DNA of 64,000 nt from Gammaproteobacteria bacterium (lineage in GTDB: Bacteria; Pseudomonadota; Gammaproteobacteria; Thiohalobacterales; Thiohalobacteraceae), in assembly GCA_018819175.1 (NCBI GenBank), contig JAHJQQ010000002.1, positions 1 through 64,000 of the forward strand, given 5' to 3'. A model generated the notes under the pieces. That model made no database searches. It was given only the letters and a program-made list of their open reading frames with translations, and was not told where the DNA came from. Position numbers and translations under genes: made by a program. This document shows, in pieces, positions 33,711-43,122 of the stretch. How positions within the stretch are numbered: position 1 is the stretch's first letter; each line of letters starts with the position of its first letter.

Positions 33711-34838
33711 TCAGCCGGCTCCGCGCAGTATCGCGATCTGCTCAAGCAAGGGGCCGGTGATGGGTTCAAGTTTGCGGCGCATGACCGTGCCGATGGCATC
33801 GGTACGGGCGAAAATCGGGGAGACAAGCTGCTCGCCAATGGCCGATAAAATCAGCATGGCTTGGATCGCCGGGGCGAGCTCAGGGAGCTTTGATAATAAC
33901 AGTGTCAACTCCGGGTCTTCATTATCAGCGCCGTTGCAACGCGCCTTGGCCTGAACCAGGATCGAGTCTATATCCGGCAGACGTTCTCCCGGATCAGCGA
34001 CACTTCTAAAGAAGGCCTGTATGGCATCCAGTAACGCGACCACGACATCTTGGTTATTTGGCTTGCTCATAACGGTTTCGACGGTCGTCAAATAAGCCTG
34101 ACCGGATTCGCATAACACGCGCTGGAGTTGCAGGGCATAGACATTACCCGCAGCAACCAATGTGCCGAGCGCGTCAGAGGAACGCTCCCACGCTGGATGT
34201 GGCGCTGCGGTTTCCGGCAACGCATCCGGTGTTGCCAGCAGGAAGCCCACACAGTAGGTATTTTTGATACGCGCCTTTTTCCAGATCTTATCGCGCGCTT
34301 CCGCATCGATAAGGCCCGGTTGCAGGACCAGGCGCACACTCTCGATCATGGCGTGATGATCTTCTTCAAAGGGGAGATAGTCGATCAGATATTCGGCCAG
34401 CACCTGCCCCATGGCGCCCTTGCAGATACACTCACGGGTGAGCATCTTGCGGGCGTTGTCCGCGGTCGGCATGGCCCACCAGGCACGTCGCGCCAGTTCA
34501 TCCGTCAGGCCTGTGGCATGTACGACTGCTACAACCGCTTCCGGTTCACCCAATAACAGCAGCTTTTCCAGACTGTCGTCACGCGCCTGGCCCATGCGTG
34601 TCCAGCGCCTGAGATAGATGGGATAGCCGCCGGGGGAACCCAACACATGACTGGACAGCATTTCCCGTACACTGCGAATGTACTTCTCATCACGGCAGGT
34701 CGGGTTGAGGCGAATCTTCGATTCACCCTGGCCGGAAAAACCATAGAGCATCATCGCCGACTCATCGATCCGCACCGCGTGCAGATCATTGGCCAACATG
34801 ACGTTCAGTCGCAGCGCGTCTTCAGCTGACAAATCCAT
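33711..34838 (-). CDS. dsrS: DsrS-like sulfur-oxidation protein
   Basis: Soluble protein of 375 residues without signal peptide or cofactor motifs. The opening MDLSAEDALRLNVMLAN, the segment GSPGGYPIYLRRWTRMGQARDDSLEKLLLLGEPEAVVAVVHATGLTDELARRAWWAMPTADNARKML (read in pieces, about residues 68-135) and the helical remainder resemble what I recall of DsrS, the last gene of the Allochromatium vinosum dsr operon, whose function is unknown. Here it lies 10 kb upstream of dsrA rather than after dsrR. The identification rests on remembered similarity and needs a database comparison. Confidence 0.6.
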   Translation of the reverse strand: MDLSAEDALRLNVMLANDLHAVRIDESAMMLYGFSGQGESKIRLNPTCRDEKYIRSVREMLSSHVLGSPGGYPIYLRRWTRMGQARDDSLEKLLLLGEPEAVVAVVHATGLTDELARRAWWAMPTADNARKMLTRECICKGAMGQVLAEYLIDYLPFEEDHHAMIESVRLVLQPGLIDAEARDKIWKKARIKNTYCVGFLLATPDALPETAAPHPAWERSSDALGTLVAAGNVYALQLQRVLCESGQAYLTTVETVMSKPNNQDVVVALLDAIQAFFRSVADPGERLPDIDSILVQAKARCNGADNEDPELTLLLSKLPELAPAIQAMLILSAIGEQLVSPIFARTDAIGTVMRRKLEPITGPLLEQIAILRGAG

Positions 34839-34862
34839 TCCGATCTCGTCGATTCTACCGCC

Positions 34863-35300
34863 TCAGCGATCGAACCCTGCCAGTTTGTAGAGGCGTTTGG
34901 CCTCTTCAAGGTCTTGCGGTATCCCATTACCCTGCTCATACATCATTGCCAGGGTGGTCAATGAACCGGCCAGCCCTTGTTCGGCGGCCTGCTTGAACCA
35001 ATGCACCGCCTGCTCACCGTCTTTGGCGACACACTCACCTTCGAGATACATGAACCCAAGGCCGTGCTGCGCCAAGGCATGTCCCTGTTCCGCGGCTGCG
35101 CGCATCCATTTCAACGCGGCATCCGGATTGCGGACCGTACCCAGACCATTCTGATACATGATCGCCATCCGATGTTGCGCATCGGCATTACCCTGGTTGG
35201 CGAAGGGTGAGAACAATTGCATGGCGCGGGAAAAATGCTTGGCCTCAAAGGCCGCCAGCGCACTGGAAAAATCCATATCGTCGTTATCAGACATACTCAT
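34863..35300 (-). CDS. Sel1-repeat protein
   Basis: Small soluble repeat protein, 145 residues, with three to four Sel1-type helical repeats: AFEAKHFSRAMQLFSPFANQGNADAQHRMAIMYQNG, AALKWMRAAAEQGHALAQHGLGFMYLEG and AVHWFKQAAEQGLAGSLTTLAMMYEQG, each with the A-x-G and L-G-x-M-Y pattern. There is no signal peptide, so it is probably a cytoplasmic scaffold. It precedes the dsrS-like gene by 24 bp on the same strand and may be its co-transcribed partner. Confidence 0.8.
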   Translation of the reverse strand: MSMSDNDDMDFSSALAAFEAKHFSRAMQLFSPFANQGNADAQHRMAIMYQNGLGTVRNPDAALKWMRAAAEQGHALAQHGLGFMYLEGECVAKDGEQAVHWFKQAAEQGLAGSLTTLAMMYEQGNGIPQDLEEAKRLYKLAGFDR

Positions 35301-35587
35301 CTCCGGGGTGGCGCTCAGTGATCGGTTACCGCGCGCATGGAATGGTTTTATATTGAATAACAGTATCTTAGTTGATTAAGTTCAGCGGGTGTATATCCCA
35401 GGTGGGCGATGCAGTTCAGCTCAGATCTGAGCCCTTTAAGGTCTATAAAGATCTGCATAAAACCCACCTCTATAGGGATATACAGGGTCTGCATGGCGGA
35501 CCTGTATACTCGCGGATCGAATAACTGCCCGTTTTTGCGCGGAGTATTGCGTCGCGTCGCTGTCAAACTGATATCGCGACAGCGACC

Positions 35588-36724
<1,137 letters not shown>

Positions 36725-36824
36725 GACCTGAGGTATTCGTGCCGGCGTCTGAACCAACGCTCAGAGTCGGTGCGCGTGTTAACGTAAACTTTGACGAAAA
36801 GCTCTTTTGAGAAGGAGAGGTATC

Positions 36825-37022
36825 ATGAGTAACCCTTACTACGAAGCGATCGACAAGATGGAAAAGGCCGGCGTTGACGGTGAATATATCCAGGGCTGGG
36901 CAAGCGCCTACTACCAGAACCCGATGCGTGAAGAACAGCGCCTCAATGATGCCTACAAAGCCGGCTACGAAAAAGGCAAGGAAAAGGACGCCACCGGTTT
37001 CGAGGCTTGGAAGAAGAAGTAA
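36825..37022 (+). CDS. Small acidic/basic protein, weakly Rmf-like
   Basis: Unrecognised protein of 65 residues with a good AGGAG ribosome site before ATG 36825. The sequence is soluble and highly charged (YYEAIDKMEKAGVDGEY, then QRLNDAYKAGYEKGKEKD and a Lys-rich C-terminus). The A-Y-x-x-G-Y-x-x-G pattern recalls ribosome modulation factor, but the match is weak and function is open. It is followed by a strong terminator. Confidence 0.65.
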   Translation: MSNPYYEAIDKMEKAGVDGEYIQGWASAYYQNPMREEQRLNDAYKAGYEKGKEKDATGFEAWKKK

Positions 37023-37044
37023 GCGTCACACTTCACTTCCGAAT

Positions 37045-37072
37045 AAAAAAGGCGGGTATTCCCGCCTTTTTT
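37045..37072. terminator. Bidirectional intrinsic terminator
   Basis: A 12-bp stem AAAAAAGGCGGG / CCCGCCTTTTTT with a TATT loop lies between convergent genes ending at 37022 (plus) and 37091 (minus). T-runs occur on both strands. Confidence 0.92.
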
Positions 37073-37090
37073 ATTGCTGGTAGATAACCG

Positions 37091-37666
37091 TCAACTCGCC
37101 GGCTGTTGCTCCGGGAGGAGGCTACTGATGGCACGTCGCAAGGTTTTAACGGCTTCGGGGGCTTCGATATCGATAACCTGGGTACCTACCCATTTGCGTT
37201 GCCGCTCGCCCAATACCGCTGTCATCCGGTCACCAAAAAAGCGCAGCAGCTGGAAACTCGGCTCGTGATCGATCACGGTAAAATCCGAGTACTCATCCAT
37301 GCATGAATTCAAGCGATCGATATAGGGCTTACGGTAATCCCCATTGCCCAGGACATCCCGCATATTGTCCTGCACATAATCAGACACCTTGCGTGCCAAC
37401 GCCGTAATGAATTCGGCACGTTCCTCATCATCCATGCGCTCATAGGCGATACGGTCGACCATATGGATCAGGAAGATCGTGAATTCCTCCATAACCTGCA
37501 CACGTTGCAGCTGAGTATCGGTCTGAAAGCCTTCATTTTCCAGATTGAGCAAGGCACCCTGACCTATGCGCCAAAGGGTAAAACTCAGGGCGCTGACGAT
37601 CTCCTGAATGGAGCGCACCTTATCGACGTTGTTCCAACGGGTCTTGATTCGCACACCGAACTCCAC
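37091..37666 (-). CDS. Conserved hypothetical protein, helical
   Basis: No recognised domain. The 191-residue protein is mainly alpha-helical and soluble: IQEIVSALSFTLWRIGQGALLNLENEGF, VMEEFTIFLIHMVDRIAYERMDDEERAEFI and YVQDNMRDVLGNGDYRKPYIDRLNSCMDEYSDF, followed by FFGDRMTAVLGERQRKWVGTQVIDIEAPEAVKTLRRAI. It has a single Cys. It converges on the small gene at 36825 with a shared terminator. No link to a pathway beyond its place in this block is visible. Confidence 0.6.
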   Translation of the reverse strand: MEFGVRIKTRWNNVDKVRSIQEIVSALSFTLWRIGQGALLNLENEGFQTDTQLQRVQVMEEFTIFLIHMVDRIAYERMDDEERAEFITALARKVSDYVQDNMRDVLGNGDYRKPYIDRLNSCMDEYSDFTVIDHEPSFQLLRFFGDRMTAVLGERQRKWVGTQVIDIEAPEAVKTLRRAISSLLPEQQPAS

Positions 37667-37805
37667 AGTTACAGACGAGATTTCACATACAATATTTGTA
37701 CGTTTTCAGAAAACATCACACTGGTAAGCGACATATTACGCTGCCGCAGCCCGCGTGCTAGGATGCAATAGTATACAAGCTCGCTAGGGATTTATCCTCG
37801 GCTTA

Positions 37806-38870
37806 ATGACCGATTACAAAGCGATTATGCGTATGGATCATAGCTTCCAGCCATTGCTCGCGGCAGTTCAGAAGAACTGCAACATCTCCGATGCCCTGCA
37901 TGCCGGTGACTATACCCTGTGTGTCTACCTGCTCAAGATGCGCGAGTATTTTCGCTGGGAGAAAGGCTACCCCTTTTCCGAGCCCCTTTCCCATTCCGAC
38001 ATCGGCAGCTGGTTGAAGGAGCGCGAGAAACTCTGGGAAACCCTGGAAAACGAACCCTTCACCACGCTTCCGGTCGAGAACCGTGATCACGACCCGTTTG
38101 ATGCTCAGCGCATCAACAAGGTTTTGAATCCACATGGGTTGGTCTACAGCGCCGGACTCGGCCAGAACGGCCGCCCGCACTTCTTTCTGGGCAGGCTTGA
38201 ACAACGGCAGGAACATGAGAATTTCACCGTACTCATCGCAGCAAACGAATTCGCGCGTGACTTGACTGCACCACCGGCCATGTCGCTGGGCAATACTATT
38301 TTTGTACGCCGGGAATCGTTGCGCCGGATGATTTGGGAGAAAATCGAAGAGTGGAACTGGAATAAGCTCGACAATCCCATGGGGCGTGCCATTCAATGCT
38401 ACGACTTCGATCTGGATACCGAGCGCGCCCTCAATCTAATGACCGACGACCAGATATCAACACTGCTCTTGCACGAAATCGGCGAAGTCATGGCCAGCGA
38501 CCATCTCGGTTCAGCTTGGGAGGAAATGCTTGCGGACCTGCCTAGATCACGAATCGAACTCATGCTGCGCGCCATTCGCGACCATCTCGCCGACAGCCTG
38601 TCCACGCTGCCCGCATTGCTCACAGAGAATTCGCCATCCAAAATCCATTTTTATTTCGCGATGCTGACTCCTCTCCGCAAATCATTGGCGCCGGGATTGA
38701 TATCTGCCTATGACGAATGGCGCACAACCCGGTCCCACACCGTCTTTAGGCAGTATGTCCTGACGGCTCAATCGCATTGGAAAAACCTCACCTCGGAGGT
38801 ATTACAACTACATACCTGCGGGGCCTCTCTGGAATCCCTTCAAAACTTGATCGACAGTCGTCCACTGTAA
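37806..38870 (+). CDS. Conserved hypothetical protein
   Basis: Unrecognised 354-residue soluble protein. It opens MTDYKAIMRMDHSFQPLLAAV and contains GDYTLCVYLLKMREYFRWEKGYPF, WLKEREKLWETLENEPF, and a central segment VYSAGLGQNGRPHFFLGRLEQRQEHENFTV that looks like a beta-rich core, followed by MIWEKIEEWNWNK and helical C-terminal sequence with LLLHEIGEVMASDHLG. The HEIGE element resembles a metalloprotease HExxH-like helix only loosely and lacks the second His. It is followed by genes for an oxygenase and an acetyltransferase on the same strand. Confidence 0.65.
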   Translation: MTDYKAIMRMDHSFQPLLAAVQKNCNISDALHAGDYTLCVYLLKMREYFRWEKGYPFSEPLSHSDIGSWLKEREKLWETLENEPFTTLPVENRDHDPFDAQRINKVLNPHGLVYSAGLGQNGRPHFFLGRLEQRQEHENFTVLIAANEFARDLTAPPAMSLGNTIFVRRESLRRMIWEKIEEWNWNKLDNPMGRAIQCYDFDLDTERALNLMTDDQISTLLLHEIGEVMASDHLGSAWEEMLADLPRSRIELMLRAIRDHLADSLSTLPALLTENSPSKIHFYFAMLTPLRKSLAPGLISAYDEWRTTRSHTVFRQYVLTAQSHWKNLTSEVLQLHTCGASLESLQNLIDSRPL

Positions 38871-38915
38871 GACAATCCCTCCTTAATTCATTCCTCAACG
38901 CAGGCTGTCTGTCTC

Positions 38916-39524
38916 ATGTCGTCCATCACGTCTACTCTTCCCGGACTGCAAAGCATCCAGGAGATCAAGCCACATACCTTCATCTTTGAGAAACGCCAGG
39001 CACTTCCGGATTTCCTGTGTCGCGATATGATTCAGCGTTTCGAAGCCCACCAGGATGAGCAGTATCAAGGGCGCATCGGACAGATCGCTTACGAAGACAG
39101 CAGCATAAAAAAATCGACCGATCTGGTCGTCAGCGGCAAGGAACACTGGAAGGACGTGGACAACAATCTGTTTCGTTCACTCGGCCTGGCGCTGAAAGAA
39201 TTCCGCGAAGCCTATCCCTATTTCAAAGGCCCTTTTAAAGATATGGGCTACGCCATTCAGCGCACCAATCCAGGCGAGCATTACCACTGGCACATCGATG
39301 GTGGCAGTCATGACTTCAGTCAGCGGCAATTAGTAGCGGTGTGGTATCTGAACGATGTCGAAGGCCCGGGCGGCGAAACCGAATTCCTGTTCCAGGATGT
39401 CAAAGTGAAACCTGAGGAAGGCAAGCTGCTGCTTTTCCCGCCTTTCTGGACCCATGAACATCGCGGCGTAACCTTGGAAAAGGGCGTTAAATATATCGCC
39501 ACCACCTGGGTTATCTTCGCTTGA
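38916..39524 (+). CDS. 2-oxoglutarate/Fe(II) oxygenase, prolyl-4-hydroxylase-like
   Basis: Predicted non-haem iron oxygenase of 202 residues. The double-stranded beta-helix is visible in MGYAIQRTNPGEHYHWHIDGG, giving the HxD pair (HWHID, about residues 127-131), LVAVWYLND, GGETEF, and the distal ligand region LLFPPFWTHEHRGV with His near residue 178 followed by KYIATTWVIF. The fold matches the prolyl 4-hydroxylase alpha-subunit type. Substrate unknown. It is the first of a set of oxygenase genes of different families within 6 kb. The next gene starts 8 bp after its stop. Confidence 0.82.
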   Translation: MSSITSTLPGLQSIQEIKPHTFIFEKRQALPDFLCRDMIQRFEAHQDEQYQGRIGQIAYEDSSIKKSTDLVVSGKEHWKDVDNNLFRSLGLALKEFREAYPYFKGPFKDMGYAIQRTNPGEHYHWHIDGGSHDFSQRQLVAVWYLNDVEGPGGETEFLFQDVKVKPEEGKLLLFPPFWTHEHRGVTLEKGVKYIATTWVIFA

Positions 39525-39532
39525 ATCTGAAG

Positions 39533-39982
39533 ATGGCCTCAGATTCCATACAGATCCTCATTCCGGAATCGGCACAAGATTTCGAATATTACTATGATTT
39601 ACGCTGGCGTATCCTGCGAGAACCCTGGCAGCAACCGCGCGGCAGTGAGCAAGATGAATTAGAGTCGGCGAGCTGGCATCGTATGGCCTGTGCGGAGGGA
39701 CGCATTCCGATCGGTGTTGCGCGTCTGCATCTCAACTCCCCTGAGCAGGCCCAGATCCGCTATATGGCCGTTGAGGCAACGCATCGCCAGCAAGGTGTCG
39801 GAACAGCATTGGTACGATCGCTGGAGGATCAGGCCTTGCGATCAGGTGCGCAGGAGATCCTGCTGCACGCCCGCGACGAAACTCTCGGGTTCTATACGCA
39901 GCTGGGCTACCAAATCCTGGGGCCATCCCACACGCTGTTTAAATCAATTCATCACCATGCGCTGTCCAAACAGCTGGTGTGA
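39533..39982 (+). CDS. GNAT-family N-acetyltransferase
   Basis: Small soluble acetyltransferase, 149 residues from the ATG at 39533. The acetyl-CoA motif is RYMAVEATHRQQGVGTALVRSLED (R/QxxGxG/A form in RQQGVGTA, about residues 85-92). The upstream strands PIGVARLHL and downstream EILLHARDETLGFYTQLGYQILG complete the fold. YyaT/ElaA-type proteins look similar. Substrate unknown. It lies 8 bp after the oxygenase gene, so the two are likely co-transcribed. Confidence 0.85.
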   Translation: MASDSIQILIPESAQDFEYYYDLRWRILREPWQQPRGSEQDELESASWHRMACAEGRIPIGVARLHLNSPEQAQIRYMAVEATHRQQGVGTALVRSLEDQALRSGAQEILLHARDETLGFYTQLGYQILGPSHTLFKSIHHHALSKQLV

Positions 39983-39983
39983 A

Positions 39984-40346
39984 TTACTGAATTAGTGCGC
40001 CTGATTCTCGAGCTAAGGCTAAAATGGCTTCTGGCGTCGGATAACCCGGTGCACCTTGCCGCAGGTAGGATTGCCACTCGGCATAAGCTGAAGCCAGCTC
40101 AGGATCGGTACCCTGACAGCCGAGCACACTGATAACGCTGTCAGTAATTTTCCAGGGCCCATCACCCTGAGTCGGGCCGGTGATGAGATGAATCGCCTGG
40201 CTTGCGGGACGCTGTAGATGCCAGAATATTTCGAAGTAAACCAGCCCTTCCTCATGCGCCAAAGGAAAACATTCGGCGATGATGTGCCGCTCGCCATTCT
40301 TATGCCGTATCAGTAGCGGTGCCGTCATGCTGAATAGATCGGCCAT
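39984..40346 (-). CDS. Conserved hypothetical protein, 120 residues
   Basis: No recognised family. The start at 40346 (MADLFSMTAPLLIRHKNGERHIIAE) lies 10 bp from a MITE; an extension to 40379 is encoded inside the MITE and is rejected. The sequence looks like a small beta-rich protein (HIIAECFPLAHEEGLVYFEIFWHLQ; AIHLITGPTQGDGPWKI) with a helical C-terminal part. It converges tail-to-tail with the acetyltransferase gene. The MITE has separated it from the gene at 40497, which may have been its operon partner. Confidence 0.6.
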   Translation of the reverse strand: MADLFSMTAPLLIRHKNGERHIIAECFPLAHEEGLVYFEIFWHLQRPASQAIHLITGPTQGDGPWKITDSVISVLGCQGTDPELASAYAEWQSYLRQGAPGYPTPEAILALARESGALIQ

Positions 40347-40355
40347 AATGGTTAG

Positions 40356-40496
40356 GGAACCTCTGATTAATTTGATCAAGCGAGCATATGCAAGGCGCAG
40401 ACGGGCGAAAAAACGGAGTTTACACGCAGTAAATGAGTATTTTGAGCCCGGCTGTAACGCAGCAGATGCCGCTTCAGTGAATTAATCAGGGGTTCC
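40356..40496. mobile_element. 141-bp MITE, copy 2
   Basis: Same length and orientation as the copy at 33017 and about 90 percent alike by eye, with matching inverted ends (GGGAACCTCTGATTAATT and its inverse). It is flanked by TTAG on the left (40352-40355) and CTAG on the right (40497-40500). The right flank supplies the stop codon of the minus-strand gene that ends at 40497. Confidence 0.85.
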
Positions 40497-40820
40497 CTAG
40501 CTCAGGATAAGCTCATGTTCCAGCATATCGCCTTCTGAACTCAGGCGTACCCCAGTGGCATTTGGCATACGGGATATAATGTACGCCGCCATCATGATAC
40601 TGAGCTGCTGATTCTCCCGATGAATCGCGTCCAGAATTTTATCCGCGGCAATCTGGCAGCGCATCATGCGGTCGGGATTGTCCACCCAGGTGCGGCTCAT
40701 CTGGTAGCCACCATCCATATCCAGGTCCAGCTTGGCGAAAAACTCCTCCGCCTCATCGATAATGAATTGCGGTACTTCGAAAGGATATGTCTGGTCATCG
40801 ATCATTACGTTAAAGCGCAT
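40497..40820 (-). CDS. Conserved hypothetical protein, 107 residues
   Basis: No recognised domain. The protein is soluble and acidic, with MRFNVMIDDQTYPFEVPQFIIDEAEEFFAKLDLDMDGGYQ and a helical centre (MMRCQIAADKILDAIHRENQQLSIMMAAYIISRMP). The stop codon is the TAG in the target duplication of the MITE, so its C-terminus (HELILS) may be original only if the insertion fell exactly at the stop. Its start is divergent from the PiuC-like gene at 40908. Confidence 0.6.
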   Translation of the reverse strand: MRFNVMIDDQTYPFEVPQFIIDEAEEFFAKLDLDMDGGYQMSRTWVDNPDRMMRCQIAADKILDAIHRENQQLSIMMAAYIISRMPNATGVRLSSEGDMLEHELILS

Positions 40821-40907
40821 TGGGTATCCCCTGCTGGTTGATGTGCATCGACATAACGTCGGTATCCGGCTATTTTACCTGCAGCCTGACAGCCATGGAA
40901 AATACAC

Positions 40908-41582
40908 ATGTTATTAACGATTCCGGGAGTCATCCCCAAGCCGCAGCTGGAACGCATCGGCCAGTTGTTAGTGCGTGGTGAGTTCAAGGACGGAAAACTC
41001 TCCGCCGGACGCGAAGCACAGCGTGTGAAAAGCAATCAAGAGCTGGTCCAGGAGCCGGATCTCTATACTGCCCTGAACAATCTGCTGATGGGCTGTCTTA
41101 TACAGAACCCCATCTATCAACAGGCGGTATTACCACGCCGCATCGCTGCACCCTATTATGCTCGCTACACGGCTGGCATGCGTTATGGCGATCATATTGA
41201 TGATCCCATCATGGGTGCTGGTGCTGATCAATATCGCTCAGATGTTTCAATCACTGTTTTCCTGAGTGATCCTGGCGACTATGAAGGCGGTGAACTGGTG
41301 ATCCGCAGCAGTTACGGCGAACAATGCATCAAACTCAATGCAGGTGATGCAGTCCTATACCCATCCTCCAGTCTGCATCACATCAATGAAGTGACGCAAG
41401 GCGAGCGCCGTGTCGCAGTCACCTGGGCGCAAAGTCTGGTGCGTGATCCAGGACAACGCGAATTGCTCTATCAACTTTGTCAGGCGCGCGAAAAGCTATT
41501 AGTGGAGCGACCTGATAGTGAAGAAACAGCTTGGATCAGTAACAGCTATGCGAATCTGGTGCGTATGTGGTCAGAGCTCTAA
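40908..41582 (+). CDS. Fe(II)/2-oxoglutarate oxygenase, PKHD/PiuC (YbiX) type
   Basis: Predicted PKHD-type hydroxylase of 224 residues, starting MLLTIPGVIPKPQLERIGQLL. The HxD pair lies in YGDHIDDPIM (about residues 98-107), the fold continues in VSITVFLSDPGDYEGGELVI, and the distal His is in YPSSSLHHINEVTQGERRVAVTWAQSLV with the 2-oxoglutarate-binding Arg. PiuC-like proteins often lie near iron-uptake genes, but no TonB receptor is encoded here. It ends in a terminator. It is the second of four oxygenase types in this block. Confidence 0.87.
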   Translation: MLLTIPGVIPKPQLERIGQLLVRGEFKDGKLSAGREAQRVKSNQELVQEPDLYTALNNLLMGCLIQNPIYQQAVLPRRIAAPYYARYTAGMRYGDHIDDPIMGAGADQYRSDVSITVFLSDPGDYEGGELVIRSSYGEQCIKLNAGDAVLYPSSSLHHINEVTQGERRVAVTWAQSLVRDPGQRELLYQLCQAREKLLVERPDSEETAWISNSYANLVRMWSEL

Positions 41583-41630
41583 CGATCCACCCTGTGAGTC
41601 AGCTTGATCAACTGTGTTGCTCTCAGCAAC

Positions 41631-41658
41631 AAAAAAGGCCGCAATCGCGGCCTTTTTT
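41631..41658. terminator. Bidirectional intrinsic terminator
   Basis: A 12-bp stem AAAAAAGGCCGC / GCGGCCTTTTTT with an AATC loop separates the PiuC-like gene (plus) from the 67-residue gene ending at 41693 (minus). Both strands have a T-run. Confidence 0.92.
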
Positions 41659-41692
41659 GCGCCCCGAACTGCCGGGGTAAGGGATACCGCGG

Positions 41693-41896
41693 TTAGCGAT
41701 GTGAACCCTTGTCGGCATGCGCCATATCGACAACTTTCATGGCCAATTCCGCATATTTCTGGCGGTAGCCATCGAGAACAGCACCGGAAGCAGGAACAAA
41801 ATATTCTTCCTGAGACACGCCTTGCTTGTGCTCAAGCTCCATAAATTTCTTCTGCATTTCCAGCATCTCTTTGATCAACTTTGCCTTTTCGCTCAT
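41693..41896 (-). CDS. Small helical protein, 67 residues
   Basis: Unrecognised, soluble and highly charged protein (MSEKAKLIKEMLEMQKKFMELEHKQGV), with two helices separated by a short turn near EEYFVPASGAVLDGY. The amphipathic opening helix suggests dimerisation. It lies 132 bp downstream of the rspA gene on the same strand and next to a terminator. Its repeated occurrence next to sulfur-oxidation genes cannot be checked here. Confidence 0.6.
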   Translation of the reverse strand: MSEKAKLIKEMLEMQKKFMELEHKQGVSQEEYFVPASGAVLDGYRQKYAELAMKVVDMAHADKGSHR

Positions 41897-42028
41897 GTTC
41901 TATGCCTCCAGCACTGTCAAGTGCCTCTGGATTCAGTGAATTGCTACCGCCTGGGCTGACGGGACTATATTACCCCACCCGTCTGGTTTCTATATCCCTA
42001 ACGGGCAAGCCAGGTTAAAGATCGGGTA

Positions 42029-42367
42029 TTAATAACCGCCCTTACGCGCGATGTACGGCAATCCGGCAATCCGATTACCCTGCTTGCTGGGCGCACCAGG
42101 AAACAACTCATAGAGCTCTTTACTGGTGACTTTGGTACCCCAGATGTCGGACATGCCCTTATTAATGGCCCGCTCCATCGGCTGTTCACCATTCTCATCG
42201 ATGTACTGCGCGCGCAGGAAATTCAGAACATCAAAGTGTTTCTCTGTCAATTCGATCCCGTCCACAGCGGCGAGTGCTTTGGCAACATCTTCATCCCACA
42301 CAGTGTAATCAGTGAGATTGCCGTTGTCGTCAAGCTCGATGGACGTGCCATTTACATCTAGTGCCAT
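42029..42367 (-). CDS. rspA: Cysteine-free DsrC/TusE-family protein (RspA type)
   Basis: Member of the DsrC/TusE/RspA family, 112 residues, with the family opening (MALDVNGTSIELDDNGNLTDYTVWDED), then EKHFDVLNFLRAQYIDENGEQP and the closing ELYELFPGAPSKQGNRIAGLP. In DsrC the C-terminal arm ends in PAKQACKYAGLPKPTGCV, with the two active cysteines; here the arm is SKQGNRIAGLPYIARKGGY and the protein contains no cysteine at all. Such members are called RspA and are thought to be regulatory rather than sulfur carriers. The true DsrC lies 7 kb away at 49207. Confidence 0.85.
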   Translation of the reverse strand: MALDVNGTSIELDDNGNLTDYTVWDEDVAKALAAVDGIELTEKHFDVLNFLRAQYIDENGEQPMERAINKGMSDIWGTKVTSKELYELFPGAPSKQGNRIAGLPYIARKGGY

Positions 42368-42604
42368 TGCTATGCTCCTGATTCAACTTTAAAAAAGATC
42401 TTGAGGTTCAGAATATATAAAATTTGCGGTGCAGAATTGTATTGTAAAGTGACCCTCTTCGGAAGGGGATTGAAGCATGTGGATTAAGGACAATAATCAT
42501 GATGCCGCATGCTCGTGCCACCTTCCTGCAGGGTGCTGTCTACTCGTGCTGGCTGATTTGCAGCTAAAATACCGGCCAAGCGACAACTACACTCTGATAA
42601 TGAC

Positions 42605-43114
42605 ATGCTTTTTCAAGAACTAACGCTGGAAATCCCGCACCAACTCAATGCCGGCCTGTATGTCCGTTACATGGAATTGGCCGGAACAGACCGAATCCGC
42701 CAGACGCATTTTTTCTCGGGCCGTTTCGAGAATAGTTATATCGACATGGCCGACATCCCAGATATCACCTCTGTACTCGCACTCGTGAAAGAGCACGCCG
42801 GATGCCATCTGGGCAGGGCCGCTGAGACATTGAAGATCGGATACTGGTTCAATGCCATGGGGCCAGGACAGCGGACAGCTCCACATCACCATGATGAAAA
42901 CGACGAACTGCTCTCAGCGGTGTATTACATTCGCGTGCCGGAAAACTCCGGCAATCTTATCCTGCAGGATGCGGATAATAACAACATCAGTATCTGCCCT
43001 CAGGAAGGCAAGCTGGTGATGTTTGCGCCTGCGGTATTACACGAGGTGACAACCAATCTCAGCGCGGATCTTCGCCTGTCTGTCGCGATGAATATCGGGC
43101 CGCTGGAAGGATAG
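42605..43114 (+). CDS. Putative 2OG-Fe(II) oxygenase, TIGR02466-like
   Basis: Predicted small iron oxygenase, 169 residues. The HxH/E-type iron site lies in QRTAPHHHDENDELLSAVYYIRVP (HHHDEND, about residues 95-101), followed by SGNLILQDADNNN and the distal His in VMFAPAVLHEVTTNLSADLRLSVAMNIGP, with the Arg that binds the co-substrate. This matches the TIGR02466/Fe2OG_5 type. Substrate unknown. It is the third oxygenase type in the block. The start is divergent from rspA, across 237 bp of AT-rich DNA. Confidence 0.8.
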   Translation: MLFQELTLEIPHQLNAGLYVRYMELAGTDRIRQTHFFSGRFENSYIDMADIPDITSVLALVKEHAGCHLGRAAETLKIGYWFNAMGPGQRTAPHHHDENDELLSAVYYIRVPENSGNLILQDADNNNISICPQEGKLVMFAPAVLHEVTTNLSADLRLSVAMNIGPLEG

Positions 43115-43122
43115 TCCGCAAA

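Noticed and set aside
33167..33838. Longer N-terminus for the gene after dsrS
   Set aside because: The added residues overlap the end of the dsrS-like gene and are low-complexity; the GTG at 33706 is better placed.
36825..37022. Assignment as ribosome modulation factor
   Set aside because: Only a short A-Y-x-x-G-Y-x-x-G similarity; length and charge pattern are not sufficient.
37806..38870. HEIGE segment as a zinc metalloprotease site
   Set aside because: HEIGE lacks the second His of HExxH and no further ligand motif is visible.
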